Below the pieces are notes generated by a model that saw only the letters and a program-made list of their open reading frames with translations, was not told the DNA's origin and did not search any database. Shown here piece by piece: positions 48,272-57,870 of a DNA stretch of 64,000 nucleotides. The position numbers and the translations under genes are program-made. The stretch's first letter is position 1; each line of letters starts with the position of its first letter. Source of the DNA: Streptomyces sp. 1222.5 (lineage in GTDB: Bacteria > Actinomycetota > Actinomycetes > Streptomycetales > Streptomycetaceae); NCBI RefSeq assembly GCF_900105245.1, contig NZ_FNSZ01000001.1, forward strand, positions 4,030,001-4,094,000. Direction: 5' to 3'.

Positions 48272-48281
48272 ACCGAACGGT
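48272..48281. promoter_or_regulatory. possible TetR-type half-palindrome
   Basis: ACCGAACGGT, four-base arms around AA, in the AT-richer stretch directly upstream of the flavin oxidoreductase. Such ACCG-N2-CGGT cores occur in TetR operators. Short, so chance is likely enough. Confidence 0.3.
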
Positions 48282-48377
48282 ATGTGCGCGCGCATTGTTG
48301 CAGCATCTTAAGCAAGCGCCTGTGCGCTCCCCCGCATTCCCCACCGCCCCGAACCCGCACGTGATCCGGAACACGCC

Positions 48378-48420
48378 CGAGGGCGGTACCCCCTGCCAGT
48401 GGCAGGGCGTACCGCCCTCG
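48378..48420. terminator. long hairpin behind groEL2
   Basis: Arms CGAGGGCGGTAC (48378-48389) and GTACCGCCCTCG (48409-48420), perfect over 12 bases, continue after one mismatch into CCCTGCC/GGCAGGG, giving a near-complete 20-base stem with a three-base loop. It lies 32 bases beyond the groEL2 stop and is the strongest hairpin in the window. Confidence 0.9.
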
Positions 48421-48451
48421 TACGAAAGGACTGGTACCGATCCCGGAGGGA

Positions 48452-50074
<1,623 letters not shown>

Positions 50075-50201
50075 GTGAAGTGGTCCCTCCAGGACTGGGG
50101 GTGATTCCTTCGGACCGCGCCCGCGCCCGCGACGGACGGCTCGCCGGCCGCATGGTTCCTTGCCCCACTTGGCCTGCGGGCCTCACCGACCCGGTCCTTC
50201 G

Positions 50202-50228
50202 TTGTCACTCTCACCTTCAGAGTGCTAA
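50202..50228. promoter_or_regulatory. CIRCE-type HrcA site, promoter-distal arm imperfect
   Basis: On the minus strand TTAGCACTC, nine bases, GAGTGACAA: the CIRCE consensus with two changes in the second arm. About 130 bases upstream of groEL2. Confidence 0.8.
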
Positions 50229-50236
50229 CGCAATGA

Positions 50237-50263
50237 TTAGCACTCGGCATGGTCGAGTGCAAG
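50237..50263. promoter_or_regulatory. CIRCE-type HrcA site 2, with groEL2 promoter
   Basis: On the minus strand CTTGCACTC, nine bases, GAGTGCTAA: one arm perfect, the other with two changes. A -35-like TTGCAC falls in the first arm (50257-50262) and a -10-like TAATCA 17 bases later, so HrcA bound here would cover the promoter. The neighbouring arms of both sites form a further GAGTGCTAA/TTAGCACTC inverted repeat. Confidence 0.8.
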
Positions 50264-50323
50264 CGCCTTCGAGGGTGGGACCCGCCCCGTCGGCCACCCG
50301 CGAACGGCGGGGCCGGGGCATGA

Positions 50324-50361
50324 CGAAGGGCCCGCACCCTGTGCGAGGTGCGGGCCCTTCG
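50324..50361. terminator. hairpin behind the cold-shock gene
   Basis: Perfect 15-base stem CGAAGGGCCCGCACC / GGTGCGGGCCCTTCG with an eight-base loop, 13 bases beyond the cold-shock stop and before the groEL2 promoter. Confidence 0.9.
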
Positions 50362-50373
50362 TGCAAGAAACGT

Positions 50374-50577
50374 TCAGGCGCTGAGGCGAACCATGTCGGC
50401 CTGCGGGCCTTTCTGGCCCTGCGAGATCTCGAACTCCACCCGCTGGCCCTCTTCCAGGGTGCGGTAGCCGTCCATCTGAATGGCGCTGTAATGGACGAAT
50501 ACGTCCGCACCACCGTCGACCGCGATGAAGCCGTACCCCTTCTCCGCGTTGAACCACTTGACGGTGCCCTGAGCCAT
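50374..50577 (-). CDS. cold-shock protein (ScoF/CspA type)
   Basis: 67 residues, the standard length, beginning MAQGTVKWFNAEKGYGFIAV with RNP1, then DVFVHYSAIQMDGYRTLEEG with RNP2. An RNA chaperone of the cytoplasm. ATG 50577 has GGGGAG six bases upstream. I think this corresponds to scoF4 of S. coelicolor by place in the genome. The long, relatively AT-rich upstream region fits a regulated leader. Confidence 0.96.
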   Translation of the reverse strand: MAQGTVKWFNAEKGYGFIAVDGGADVFVHYSAIQMDGYRTLEEGQRVEFEISQGQKGPQADMVRLSA

Positions 50578-50688
50578 GCCTAACTCCCCTATTACTGGCC
50601 CTTGCACAGATCCACACTTCGCGGACCCGGGTCAGACCTCACCCCCTATTGGCCGGGGGCGTGCGCCGGAACGCGTCGACCGCGGCTG

Positions 50689-50716
50689 AATGTATCTGTC
50701 CAACTGCCGTCTGCAA
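50689..50716 (-). promoter_or_regulatory. promoter candidate of the cold-shock gene
   Basis: On the minus strand TTGCAG (50711-50716) and TACATT (50689-50694) are 16 bases apart, near the vegetative consensus. The position predicts a leader of about 105 bases. Confidence 0.45.
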
Positions 50717-50932
50717 CAGGTCAATCGGACGAGAATTCTGGACGGGGACGGTCCGGAATCTGCCGAGAATTCGCCCGAATTCAGGGCAAGTCGGGCCCCA
50801 TAAAAGGAGCAAAAGCCGCATAAAACCCGCGTAGTTTGGCTACTTCTTGTCGGGCCTGCGGCATGAATGCAGGGCTCGCGACCCGAAGGCCACGACCGCG
50901 TTCCCCAACTGTACCGCGCTCAATCACGCAGA

Positions 50933-50967
50933 ATTGCCCCCTCCGCTTCTCTCACGGAGGGGGCAAT
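50933..50967. terminator. hairpin behind the thrC-moaD operon
   Basis: Perfect 13-base stem ATTGCCCCCTCCG / CGGAGGGGGCAAT, nine-base loop, 53 bases beyond the stop of the MoaD-like gene on the minus strand. Confidence 0.85.
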
Positions 50968-51019
50968 CCGATGAACAATGCGTCACCGCTGTTACCGAAG
51001 GTAATGATCGGTCATCCGG

Positions 51020-51298
51020 TCAGCAGCCGCCGGCCACCGCGGGAATGATCGAGACACCCGCGCCGTCGGGCGTGGCCGTCTGGAGGCCCTGCTCGAAACG
51101 CACGTCGTCGTCGTTGACGTAGACGTTCACGAAACGGCGCAGCTTGCCCTGGTCGTCCAGCACCCGGGCGGCGATCCCGGTGTGGTTCTTCTCCAGGCTC
51201 TCGATGACCTCGGCGAGGGTCACCCCCTCGGCGCTGACCTCGGCCTGGCCGCCGGTGTAGGTGCGCAGGATGGTCGGGATGCGAACGGTCACGCTCAT
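51020..51298 (-). CDS. MoaD/ThiS-type sulfur carrier, CysO-like, ending in GGC
   Basis: 92 residues, ubiquitin fold. It begins MSVTVRIPTILRTYTGGQAE, the CysO signature of actinobacteria; CysO carries thiocarboxylate sulfur for CysM in cysteine synthesis from O-phosphoserine. The C terminus is AVAGGC: after the di-glycine there is one more Cys, so the carrier must be trimmed before it can be activated, or it mimics the CysO-Cys adduct. ATG 51298 overlaps the thrC stop as ATGA. I recall the thrC-moaD pair in S. coelicolor. A role in another thiocarboxylate pathway is possible. Confidence 0.88.
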   Translation of the reverse strand: MSVTVRIPTILRTYTGGQAEVSAEGVTLAEVIESLEKNHTGIAARVLDDQGKLRRFVNVYVNDDDVRFEQGLQTATPDGAGVSIIPAVAGGC

Positions 51299-52578
51299 GC
51301 GAGGCCAGCCTCTCGGAAGGAGTCCAGGGTCGGGCGGATGGTGGCGCTGAGGCCGGTGCCGGCCACCGCGTCGAGGGTCTTGAGGCCGTCGCCGGTGTTG
51401 AGGACGACCGTGGTCTTCGCCGGGTCCAGCAGGCCGTCCTTGAGCAGCTTGCGGGTGACGCCGACGGTCACGCCGCCCGCCGTCTCCGCGAAGATGCCCT
51501 CGGTGCGGGCGAGCAGCTTGATGGCGTCGACGACCTCGGCGTCCGTCACGTCCTCCACGGCGCCGCCGGTGCGGCGCGCGATGTCGAGGACGTAGGGGCC
51601 GTCGGCCGGGTTGCCGATGGCAAGCGACTTGGCGATGGTGTTCGGCTTCTGCGGGCGGACCACGTCGTGGCCGGCCTTGAAGGCGGTGGACACCGGGGAG
51701 CAGCCCTCGGCCTGTGCGCCGAAGATCCTGTACGGCCTGTCCTCGACCAGACCGAGCTTGATCAGCTCCTGGAGGCCTTTGTCGATCTTCGTGAGCTGGG
51801 AGCCCGAGGCGATCGGGACCACGATCTGGTCCGGGAGGCGCCAGCCGAGCTGCTCGCAGATCTCGTAGGCGAGGGTCTTGGAGCCCTCCGCGTAGTACGG
51901 CCGCAGGTTGACGTTGACGAAGCCCCAGCCCTCGCCGGCCGGGTCGCCGATCAGCTCGGAGCAGAAGCGGTTCACGTCGTCGTAGTTGCCCTCGATGCCG
52001 ACGAGCTCACCGCCGTACACCGCGGCCATCACGACCTTGCCCTGCTCCAGGTCGTGCGGGATGAACACGCAGGAGCGGAAGCCGGCCCGGGCGGCGGCGG
52101 CGCCGACGGCACCGGCCAGGTTGCCCGTGGAGGAGCAGGAGAGCGTGGTGAAGCCGAACGCGCGGGCGGCCTCCAGGGCCTGGGCGACGACCCGGTCCTT
52201 GAAGGAGTGCGTCGGGTTGCCGGAGTCGTCCTTCACGAACAGGCCACCGGTGACGCCGAGCTCGCGGGCGAGGTTGTCGGCCTTGACGAGCTTCGTCCAG
52301 CCCGGGTTGAGGTTGGGCTTGTCGGCCACGTCGGCGGGGACGGGCAGCAGCGGCGCGTAACGCCAGATGTTCGCGGGGCCCGCTTCGATGCGCCGGCGCA
52401 GTTCCTCGGTGTCGTACGCGGAGAAGTCGTAGGCGATCTCCAGCGGGCCGAAACACTCCTCGCAGGCGAAGACCGGCCCGAGGGGTACCCGGTGTCCGCA
52501 TTCGCGGCAGCTGAGGGCAGCGGCGGGACCGAGGTCGACGGCGGGATTGCTGGTGCTTGCGACAGTCTGCACAGCCAT
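51295..52578 (-). CDS. thrC: threonine synthase
   Basis: 427 residues, PLP enzyme of fold type II that turns O-phosphohomoserine into threonine. An N-terminal zinc-ribbon-like region (CRECGHRVPLGPVFACEECF) marks the actinobacterial/archaeal type; the PLP lysine lies in NPTHSFKDRVVAQA, and SCSSTGNLAGAVGAAAARAG binds the phosphate. ATG 52578 begins MAVQTVASTSNPAV. An S-box (SAM-I) riboswitch precedes the gene, so supply of S-adenosylmethionine would govern the threonine branch. The stop overlaps the MoaD-like gene. Confidence 0.95.
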   Translation of the reverse strand: MAVQTVASTSNPAVDLGPAAALSCRECGHRVPLGPVFACEECFGPLEIAYDFSAYDTEELRRRIEAGPANIWRYAPLLPVPADVADKPNLNPGWTKLVKADNLARELGVTGGLFVKDDSGNPTHSFKDRVVAQALEAARAFGFTTLSCSSTGNLAGAVGAAAARAGFRSCVFIPHDLEQGKVVMAAVYGGELVGIEGNYDDVNRFCSELIGDPAGEGWGFVNVNLRPYYAEGSKTLAYEICEQLGWRLPDQIVVPIASGSQLTKIDKGLQELIKLGLVEDRPYRIFGAQAEGCSPVSTAFKAGHDVVRPQKPNTIAKSLAIGNPADGPYVLDIARRTGGAVEDVTDAEVVDAIKLLARTEGIFAETAGGVTVGVTRKLLKDGLLDPAKTTVVLNTGDGLKTLDAVAGTGLSATIRPTLDSFREAGLA

Positions 52579-52597
52579 GGAGGCGAGGCCCTTTCTC

Positions 52598-52750
52598 CTC
52601 ATCTTCCTCACGACGCACTTCGCCGTGAGACGGATTTGGCACCTTCCCTAGCCGGGAGCCTCGCGGAGACGATCAGAACTGATCTACGAGTACCGACTGG
52701 AGGGTTGCCGGGGCTTCATCGGGCCGTTTCCCTCTGCCCCTCTGGATGAG
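52598..52750 (-). ncRNA. SAM-I (S-box) riboswitch upstream of thrC
   Basis: The minus strand carries the S-box signature in order: P1 arm CTCATC (52750-52745), AGAGGGGCAGAGGGAAACGG, the core CCCGATGAAGCCCCGGCAAC, then after a variable P3 region AAGGTGCCAAATCC, a P4 hairpin CTCACG/CGTGAG, and the closing P1 arm GATGAG (52603-52598). Both P1 arms pair perfectly. The closing arm runs straight into GAGGAGAAAGGG ahead of the start at 52578, so ligand binding could hide the ribosome site and block translation, as is usual in actinobacteria. Ligand and mechanism are inferred from the family. Confidence 0.85.
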
Positions 52751-52881
52751 CTGTATGTGGTTGTCGACACCGGTGACCCCCGACATGCGATGGTCATCGG
52801 CGTTGTTCAAGACTGTAACCGAAGGCCAGGACAGTTGAGATAGTCGTCCGAACCGCGAGACAACGTGAGGAGCCGCAGACC

Positions 52882-53826
52882 GTGCTGGAAGAAGTCGAGC
52901 GCTGGCTGGCCACCCGCTCCTGGTCCGTGGCCGATCGCCCGCTCCACCGGATCCTGGCCGCCAAGCAGCGTACGGGTCAGACGGTCAGCGTCGTGCTGCC
53001 CGCCCTCGACGAGGAGGAGACGGTCGGCGACATCGTCGCGGTGATCCGTCACGACCTCGTCGAGCAGGTACCGCTGGTCGACGAGATCGTCGTCGTCGAC
53101 TCCGGCTCCACCGACCGCACCTCCGAGGTCGCCGCCGCCGCGGGCGCCCGGGTCGTCCACCGCGACGACATCCTGCCCCGCCTGCCGGCCGTCCCCGGCA
53201 AGGGCGAGGTGCTGTGGCGCTCGCTGCTGGTGACCGGCGGGGACATCCTCTGCTTCATCGATGCGGACCTGCGCGAGTTCTCCTCCGACTTCGTCTCCGG
53301 GATCGTCGGCCCGCTGCTCACCGACCCCGAGGTGGATCTCGTCAAGGGCATGTACGACCGCCCGCTCGGGGGTGCGGCCGGGCAGGGCGGCCGGGTCACC
53401 GAGCTGATGGCCCGCCCGCTGCTGAACATGCACTGGCCGCAGCTGGCCGGTTTCGTGCAGCCGCTGGGCGGCGAGTACGCGGCCCGCCGCTCGCTGCTGG
53501 AGCAGCTGCCGTTCCCCGTCGGCTACGGCGTGGAGCTGGGGATGCTGGTGGACGCCCTGCACCTGGTGGGGCTGGACGCGCTGGCCCAGGTGGACGTCGG
53601 GGTGCGCAAGCACCGCCACCAGGACGGCCAGGCGCTGGGCCGCATGGCCGCCGCCATCTACCGCACCGCCCAGCTCCGGCTGGCCCGGGGGCACCTGGTG
53701 CGGCCCTCCCTGACCCAGTTCGAGCGGGGCGAGGACGGTTTTGAGCCGCGCACCTATTCGGTGGACACCGAGGAACGGCCCCCGATGGCGGAGGTCGCGG
53801 AGTACGCGGCACGCCGGGTGGCCTGA
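52882..53826 (+). CDS. gpgS: glucosyl-3-phosphoglycerate synthase
   Basis: 314 residues, GT81 family. Makes glucosyl-3-phosphoglycerate from NDP-glucose and 3-phosphoglycerate, first step to glucosylglycerate and, in mycobacteria, methylglucose lipopolysaccharide. GT-A landmarks: VSVVLPALDEEETVGDIV, VVDSGSTDRT, and the metal motif FIDADLREFSSDF, then GGEYAARRSLLEQLPFPVGY. GTG 52882 follows GAGGAG by ten bases. Cotranscription with otsA (102-base gap) is likely. Compatible solute supply. Confidence 0.95.
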   Translation: MLEEVERWLATRSWSVADRPLHRILAAKQRTGQTVSVVLPALDEEETVGDIVAVIRHDLVEQVPLVDEIVVVDSGSTDRTSEVAAAAGARVVHRDDILPRLPAVPGKGEVLWRSLLVTGGDILCFIDADLREFSSDFVSGIVGPLLTDPEVDLVKGMYDRPLGGAAGQGGRVTELMARPLLNMHWPQLAGFVQPLGGEYAARRSLLEQLPFPVGYGVELGMLVDALHLVGLDALAQVDVGVRKHRHQDGQALGRMAAAIYRTAQLRLARGHLVRPSLTQFERGEDGFEPRTYSVDTEERPPMAEVAEYAARRVA

Positions 53827-53928
53827 GCGGGCCGGCCGTGCGGGCACGCGAAGGAACGGCTGTATACAGCCCCCTTCCGGGGTGGAGCGTACGTTTGAGC
53901 GTTTCCGGGTCGGGCTAGGTTGAGGCGT

Positions 53929-55362
53929 ATGGCTTCCACGCACGGCGCTGAGGTGCTGGTCGCGTCCAATCGCGGCCCGGTTTCGTACACGGTGGACGAC
54001 GACTCGGGCGGCTCGCTGCGCGCCAGGCGCGGCGGCGGCGGGCTGGTCTCCGGGCTGTCGGCCATCGGGCCGGACACGAACGCGGTGTGGGTGTGCGCCG
54101 CACTCGGCGACGGCGACCGGGAGGCCGTACGCCGCGCGGACGGCGGACTCCTGCCCACCGAGGACACCGGCGGCCAGCGGGTGCGGATGCTCGACATCGA
54201 CGCCCAGGTGCACGCGGACGCGTACAACGGCATCGCCAACTCGGTGCTCTGGTTCGTCCACCACATGCTCTACCAGACCCCGCTGGAGCCGGTCTTCGAC
54301 GCCGAATTCCGGCGGCAGTGGGCGGCCTACGAGGCGTACAACCGGGCGTTCGCCGAGGCGCTGGCCGAGGAGGCGGCCGAGGGCGCGGCGGTGCTGATCC
54401 AGGACTACCACCTGGCCCTCGCCCCCCGGATGCTCCGCCGGCTCCGTCCCGACCTGCGCATCGGTCACTTCTCGCACACCCCGTGGGCCCCGCCGGACTA
54501 CTTCCGCCTGCTGCCCGACGACATCGCGGCCGAGCTGCTGAGCGGCATCCTGGGCGCGGACCGGGCGGCGTTCCTCACGCAGCGCTGGGCCGACGCTTTC
54601 AAGGACTGCTGTCACGCGGTGCTCGGGCCCGGCATCCCCTCGGGCACGCGGATCGGCGTGCACGGGCTCGGCGCGGACGGCGACTTCCTGCGCAAGCGGG
54701 CCCACGAGCCGGACGTGGCCGAGCGGATGGCGGCGCTGCGCCAGGAGATCGGCGAGGGACGCCGGACCATCGTCCGCGTGGACCGCACCGAGCTGTCCAA
54801 GAACATCGTGCGCGGCCTGCTGGCGTACCGGCAGCTGCTCGACGACCACCCCGAGTGGCGCGAGAAGGTCGTCCACGTGGCGTTCGCCTATCCCTCCCGG
54901 CAGGACCTCGCCGTGTACCGGGACTACACGGCCGAGGTGCAGCGGGTGGCCGAGGACATCAACGCGCGCTACGGCACGCCCGGCTGGACCCCGGTCGAGC
55001 TGCACGTGAAGGACGACTTCGCGCGCTCGCTGGCCGCCTACCGGCTCGCCGACGTGGCGCTGGTCAACCCCATCCGGGACGGCATGAACCTGGTCGCCAA
55101 GGAGATCCCGCTGCTGTCCGACGAGGGCTGCGCGCTGGTGCTGTCACGCGAGGCGGGGGCGTACGAGGAGCTGGGCGCGGACGCGATCGTGGTGAACCCG
55201 TACGACGTCACGGGCACGGCGGACGCGCTGCACGAGGCGCTGAGCCTGCCGCGCGAGGAGCGGGCGGAGCGGTCGAAGCGGCTGGCTGCCGCCGCGACCG
55301 CGCTTCCGCCGGCGCGGTGGTTCCTGGACCAGTTGCACGCCCTGGACGATCAGTCCAGCTGA
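53929..55362 (+). CDS. otsA: trehalose-6-phosphate synthase
   Basis: 477 residues, GT20. Makes trehalose-6-phosphate from UDP- or GDP-glucose and glucose-6-phosphate. Landmarks: LVASNRGPVSY, the N-terminal glycine loop RGGGGLVSGL, IQDYHLALAPRML, IGHFSHTPWAPPDYF, VDRTELSKNIVRGLLAYRQL and VNPIRDGMNLVAKE. ATG 53929 (MASTHGAEVL) is preferred to an earlier GTG nine bases upstream. The 3' end overlaps the convergent otsB gene by 13 bases. Confidence 0.96.
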   Translation: MASTHGAEVLVASNRGPVSYTVDDDSGGSLRARRGGGGLVSGLSAIGPDTNAVWVCAALGDGDREAVRRADGGLLPTEDTGGQRVRMLDIDAQVHADAYNGIANSVLWFVHHMLYQTPLEPVFDAEFRRQWAAYEAYNRAFAEALAEEAAEGAAVLIQDYHLALAPRMLRRLRPDLRIGHFSHTPWAPPDYFRLLPDDIAAELLSGILGADRAAFLTQRWADAFKDCCHAVLGPGIPSGTRIGVHGLGADGDFLRKRAHEPDVAERMAALRQEIGEGRRTIVRVDRTELSKNIVRGLLAYRQLLDDHPEWREKVVHVAFAYPSRQDLAVYRDYTAEVQRVAEDINARYGTPGWTPVELHVKDDFARSLAAYRLADVALVNPIRDGMNLVAKEIPLLSDEGCALVLSREAGAYEELGADAIVVNPYDVTGTADALHEALSLPREERAERSKRLAAAATALPPARWFLDQLHALDDQSS

Positions 55363-56225
55363 GCGGCGATCCCCCGCAGCAGTGCCACGACGCCCTCCGG
55401 GCCGTCCACCACCAGGTCGGCCCGTTCGGCGAGTTCCGTGACCTCGGCGCTGCCGCTGCACACCAGGAGGCCGGGGACGCCGTCGGAGCGGAGCTTGTCC
55501 ACGGCCGCGTAGGCGGGCAGGTCGCCCAGGTCGTCGCCGGCGTAGACGACCGACCGGGCGCCGGTCGCCCGGACGTGCTCGGCGAGCGCGACGCCCTTGT
55601 CCATGCCGGGCGGGCGCAGCTCCAGCACCATCCGGCCGGGTTCGACGATCAGGCCGTGCCGGGTGGCGAGGTCGGTGAGCGGCTCCCGCAGGGCCTCGAA
55701 GGCGGCCTGCGGGTCCTGGGCGCGGCGGGTGTGGACAGCGACCGCCCGGCCCTTCTCCTCGATCCAGGTGCCCTGCCGGGCGCCGACCTGTTCCAGCACG
55801 CCGGGCAGCTCCGCGCGGACCGCCGCCACCCCGGGGTGCGGGGCGGGTGCGGTGACCGTGCCGGTGACCGCGTCCCAGCGTTCGGCGCCGTAGTGGCCGA
55901 GGACGGTGAGGTGCTCCAGGCCGGGCACGCCGGCGAAGCCGCCGTACCGGACGGCGACACCGGCGGGGCGGCCGGTGATGACGGCCACGGAGGCCACCTT
56001 GGGGGCGAGGGCGGCGATCGCGGACACCGCCTCGGGATGGGCGCGGGCCTGCTCGGGGTCGGCGACGATCGGGGCCAGGGTGCCGTCGAAGTCGAGTCCG
56101 ACCACCGCGGTGCGGGGACCGGCCAGGAGGGCGGCCAGGCCGTCCCGGCCGGCCTGGGTGGCCGGGGTCGGCAGGGGGTCCGTGCCGTGGGTCGGGTCGG
56201 GTGAGTCCGTCGTATGGGTGCCCAT
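55350..56225 (-). CDS. otsB: trehalose-6-phosphate phosphatase
   Basis: 291 residues, HAD superfamily. Motif I VVGLDFDGTLAPI with Asp45 and Asp47, later LRPPGMDKGVALAEHV and YAGDDLGDLPAY with the metal Asp. Removes the phosphate of trehalose-6-phosphate made by OtsA. It faces otsA tail to tail, with a 13-base overlap, so the two steps of the pathway are not in one transcript. ATG 56225. Confidence 0.95.
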   Translation of the reverse strand: MGTHTTDSPDPTHGTDPLPTPATQAGRDGLAALLAGPRTAVVGLDFDGTLAPIVADPEQARAHPEAVSAIAALAPKVASVAVITGRPAGVAVRYGGFAGVPGLEHLTVLGHYGAERWDAVTGTVTAPAPHPGVAAVRAELPGVLEQVGARQGTWIEEKGRAVAVHTRRAQDPQAAFEALREPLTDLATRHGLIVEPGRMVLELRPPGMDKGVALAEHVRATGARSVVYAGDDLGDLPAYAAVDKLRSDGVPGLLVCSGSAEVTELAERADLVVDGPEGVVALLRGIAAQLD

Positions 56226-56261
56226 ACGGCGACACTATCCGCGGAACGCCGGGTCCACTCC

Positions 56262-56486
56262 TCAACGCTCGGACCGGCGGGCCTCTCGCACCCGGCGCAG
56301 CCGGTTGACCGTCACCGGGTCGTGGGCCAGGGCCCGCTCGTCGTCGAGCAGGGCGTTGAGCAGCTGGTAGTAGCGCACGGGCGACAGGTCCAGCTCCTCG
56401 CGTATCGCCCGTTCCTTCGCGCCGGGGCCGGTGAACCCGCGGCGCTCCAGCGCGAGGATGGCTTGTTCGCGGTGGCCCAGTTCCAT
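56262..56486 (-). CDS. DUF3263 small helix-turn-helix-like protein
   Basis: 74 residues, DUF3263: GHREQAILALERRGFTGPGA, REELDLSPVRYYQLLNALLD, then ALAHDPVTVNRLRRVREARR. Predicted DNA-binding by its helical pattern, function unknown. ATG 56486; a GTG three codons earlier is possible. Between otsB and the solute-binding gene on the same strand, with 35-36 base gaps, so all three might be cotranscribed. Confidence 0.9.
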   Translation of the reverse strand: MELGHREQAILALERRGFTGPGAKERAIREELDLSPVRYYQLLNALLDDERALAHDPVTVNRLRRVREARRSER

Positions 56487-56521
56487 GCCGGCCACGGTAG
56501 CGCCGGGTACCGACAGCGGGC

Positions 56522-57805
56522 TCAGCCGGCGTCGCTGCTGTCGGCCGCCGTGGCCGCCGTCTGGAGGCGGGTGAGGACGCCGGAGGGGCTGCCGCCGGGG
56601 GCGACCGCCTGGCCGATGTCCTTCTTCACGGAGGCGCTGACCGCCGCCCAGGACGTCTTGCCGACGGGGTACAGCTCGGAGGTGGGCAGCTGGGCGAGGA
56701 AGGGGCGCAGCGCCTTGTCGGTGGCCTTGTCCGACGCGCTCATGGTGTCGGAGGCGGAGCTGGTGACCGGCAGCAGCCCGTACTCGCGGGAGAAGGCGAG
56801 GACGTTCTTCTCGCTGTAGGCGAAGTCGAGGAAGTCGCCGATCCGGTCGGCGTTGCCGTTCTGCTTGAAGGCCATCATCCAGTCGGCCACGCCCATCGAC
56901 GCCCTGGCCTTGCCGGTGCGGCCCGGCATGGGCACCATGCCGAACTTCACGCCCTTCTTGGCCGCCTGCTGCATCAGCGTGGGGTGGCCGTTGAGCATGC
57001 CGACCTGCCCGTCGGCGAAGGCGGCGAAGGCGGTCGCGCGGTTGAGCCTGCCGGGGGCGACGGGTCCGGTCAGGTCCTTGCCGACCAGTTCGTCCTTGAG
57101 CCAGGTGAGGGTGCCGACGTTCTGCGTGGAGTCGATCGTGTAGGTGCCGATGTCGTCGGTGTAGCCGCTGCCGCCGTTGTCGCCGCTGAGCAGCCACTGC
57201 ATGGTCTCGGCCTGGGCCTCCTCGGGTCCGAGGGGCAGGGCGTAGGGGTACTTCACCCCCTTGCTCTTGAGCGCCTCGGCGTCGGCGGCCAGTTCGTCCC
57301 AGGTGGTCGGCGGGGTGATGCCGGCCTTGGCGAAGAGGGTCTTGTTGTAGAAGAGGACGCGGGTGGAGGCGGCGAAGGGTATGCCGTACTGGGTGTGCTT
57401 CCACTGGCCCGCGTCGGAGAGCTGCGACAGCAGGTCGGCCTGGGTGCGGATGGAGAGGACGTCCGAGGCCGGGTAGAGCTTGCCGGCGGCCGCGTAGTCG
57501 GCGTAGGCGCCGATCTGCGCCAGGTCGGGCGCGTGTCCGGCGTCGACCATCTCCTTGACCTTGGCGTCGACGTCGTTCCAGGAGTAGACGCTGACCTCGA
57601 TCTTCACGCCGGGGTGCGCCGACTCGTACGTATCGGCCAGGGCCTTCCAGTACTTCTCGGAGCTGTTGGCGGCCGAGTCGCCGTAGTCGGCGGCGATCAG
57701 TCTGAGCGTCACGTCGGAGGAGCCGGTACTCCCGCATCCGCCGAGGACCGCCGTCATGCCCAGAGCGGACACCACCGCGATCGTTCCTGCCGTAAGCCGA
57801 CGCAC
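56522..57805 (-). CDS. sugar-binding lipoprotein of an ABC transporter (orphan)
   Basis: 427 residues from GTG 57805: signal MRRLTAGTIAVVSALGMTAV and lipobox LGGC, then an extracellular solute-binding protein family 1 fold (GVKIEVSVYSWNDVDAKVKE, YGIPFAASTRVLFYNKTLFA, FADGQVGMLNGHPTL, MGVADWMMAFKQNG). An ATG at 57853 is in frame, but it lies at the edge of the DasR site and gives an overlong signal peptide, so I prefer the inner start with GGGG upstream. No permease or ATPase gene is adjacent; the divergent nagK-nagA genes suggest a GlcNAc- or chitobiose-type ligand, and it must borrow a permease. Confidence 0.88.
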   Translation of the reverse strand: MRRLTAGTIAVVSALGMTAVLGGCGSTGSSDVTLRLIAADYGDSAANSSEKYWKALADTYESAHPGVKIEVSVYSWNDVDAKVKEMVDAGHAPDLAQIGAYADYAAAGKLYPASDVLSIRTQADLLSQLSDAGQWKHTQYGIPFAASTRVLFYNKTLFAKAGITPPTTWDELAADAEALKSKGVKYPYALPLGPEEAQAETMQWLLSGDNGGSGYTDDIGTYTIDSTQNVGTLTWLKDELVGKDLTGPVAPGRLNRATAFAAFADGQVGMLNGHPTLMQQAAKKGVKFGMVPMPGRTGKARASMGVADWMMAFKQNGNADRIGDFLDFAYSEKNVLAFSREYGLLPVTSSASDTMSASDKATDKALRPFLAQLPTSELYPVGKTSWAAVSASVKKDIGQAVAPGGSPSGVLTRLQTAATAADSSDAG

Positions 57806-57852
57806 CCTCAAAGCCCCAACCCTGCTGTCTGACGGTTCAATATGTGGACGCA

Positions 57853-57868
57853 TAAGGTCTACACCACG
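57853..57868. promoter_or_regulatory. DasR operator (dre) 1, nagK/solute-binding gene region
   Basis: TAAGGTCTACACCACG, close to the recalled nagKA-type site ACAGGTCTACACCACT. It lies in the 100-base region between the divergent genes and abuts the second site. Confidence 0.75.
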
Positions 57869-57870
57869 CG

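Larger units (their letters stand above)
50578..51019. other. 442-base intergenic region, cold-shock leader
   Basis: No convincing gene: the short open frames here lack ribosome sites and Streptomyces codon use. It holds a promoter candidate for the cold-shock gene (50689-50716), an AT-rich patch (CATAAAAGGAGCAAAAG, CATAAAACC) near 50800-50830, repeated GAATTC-centred hexamers near 50735-50780, and a terminator for the thrC operon at 50933-50967. The cold-shock 5' leader would be about 100 bases. Confidence 0.6.

Noticed and set aside
50602..51122. Short plus-strand frames in the region upstream of the cold-shock gene
   Set aside because: No ribosome sites, atypical codon use, and they overlap the promoter and a terminator hairpin.
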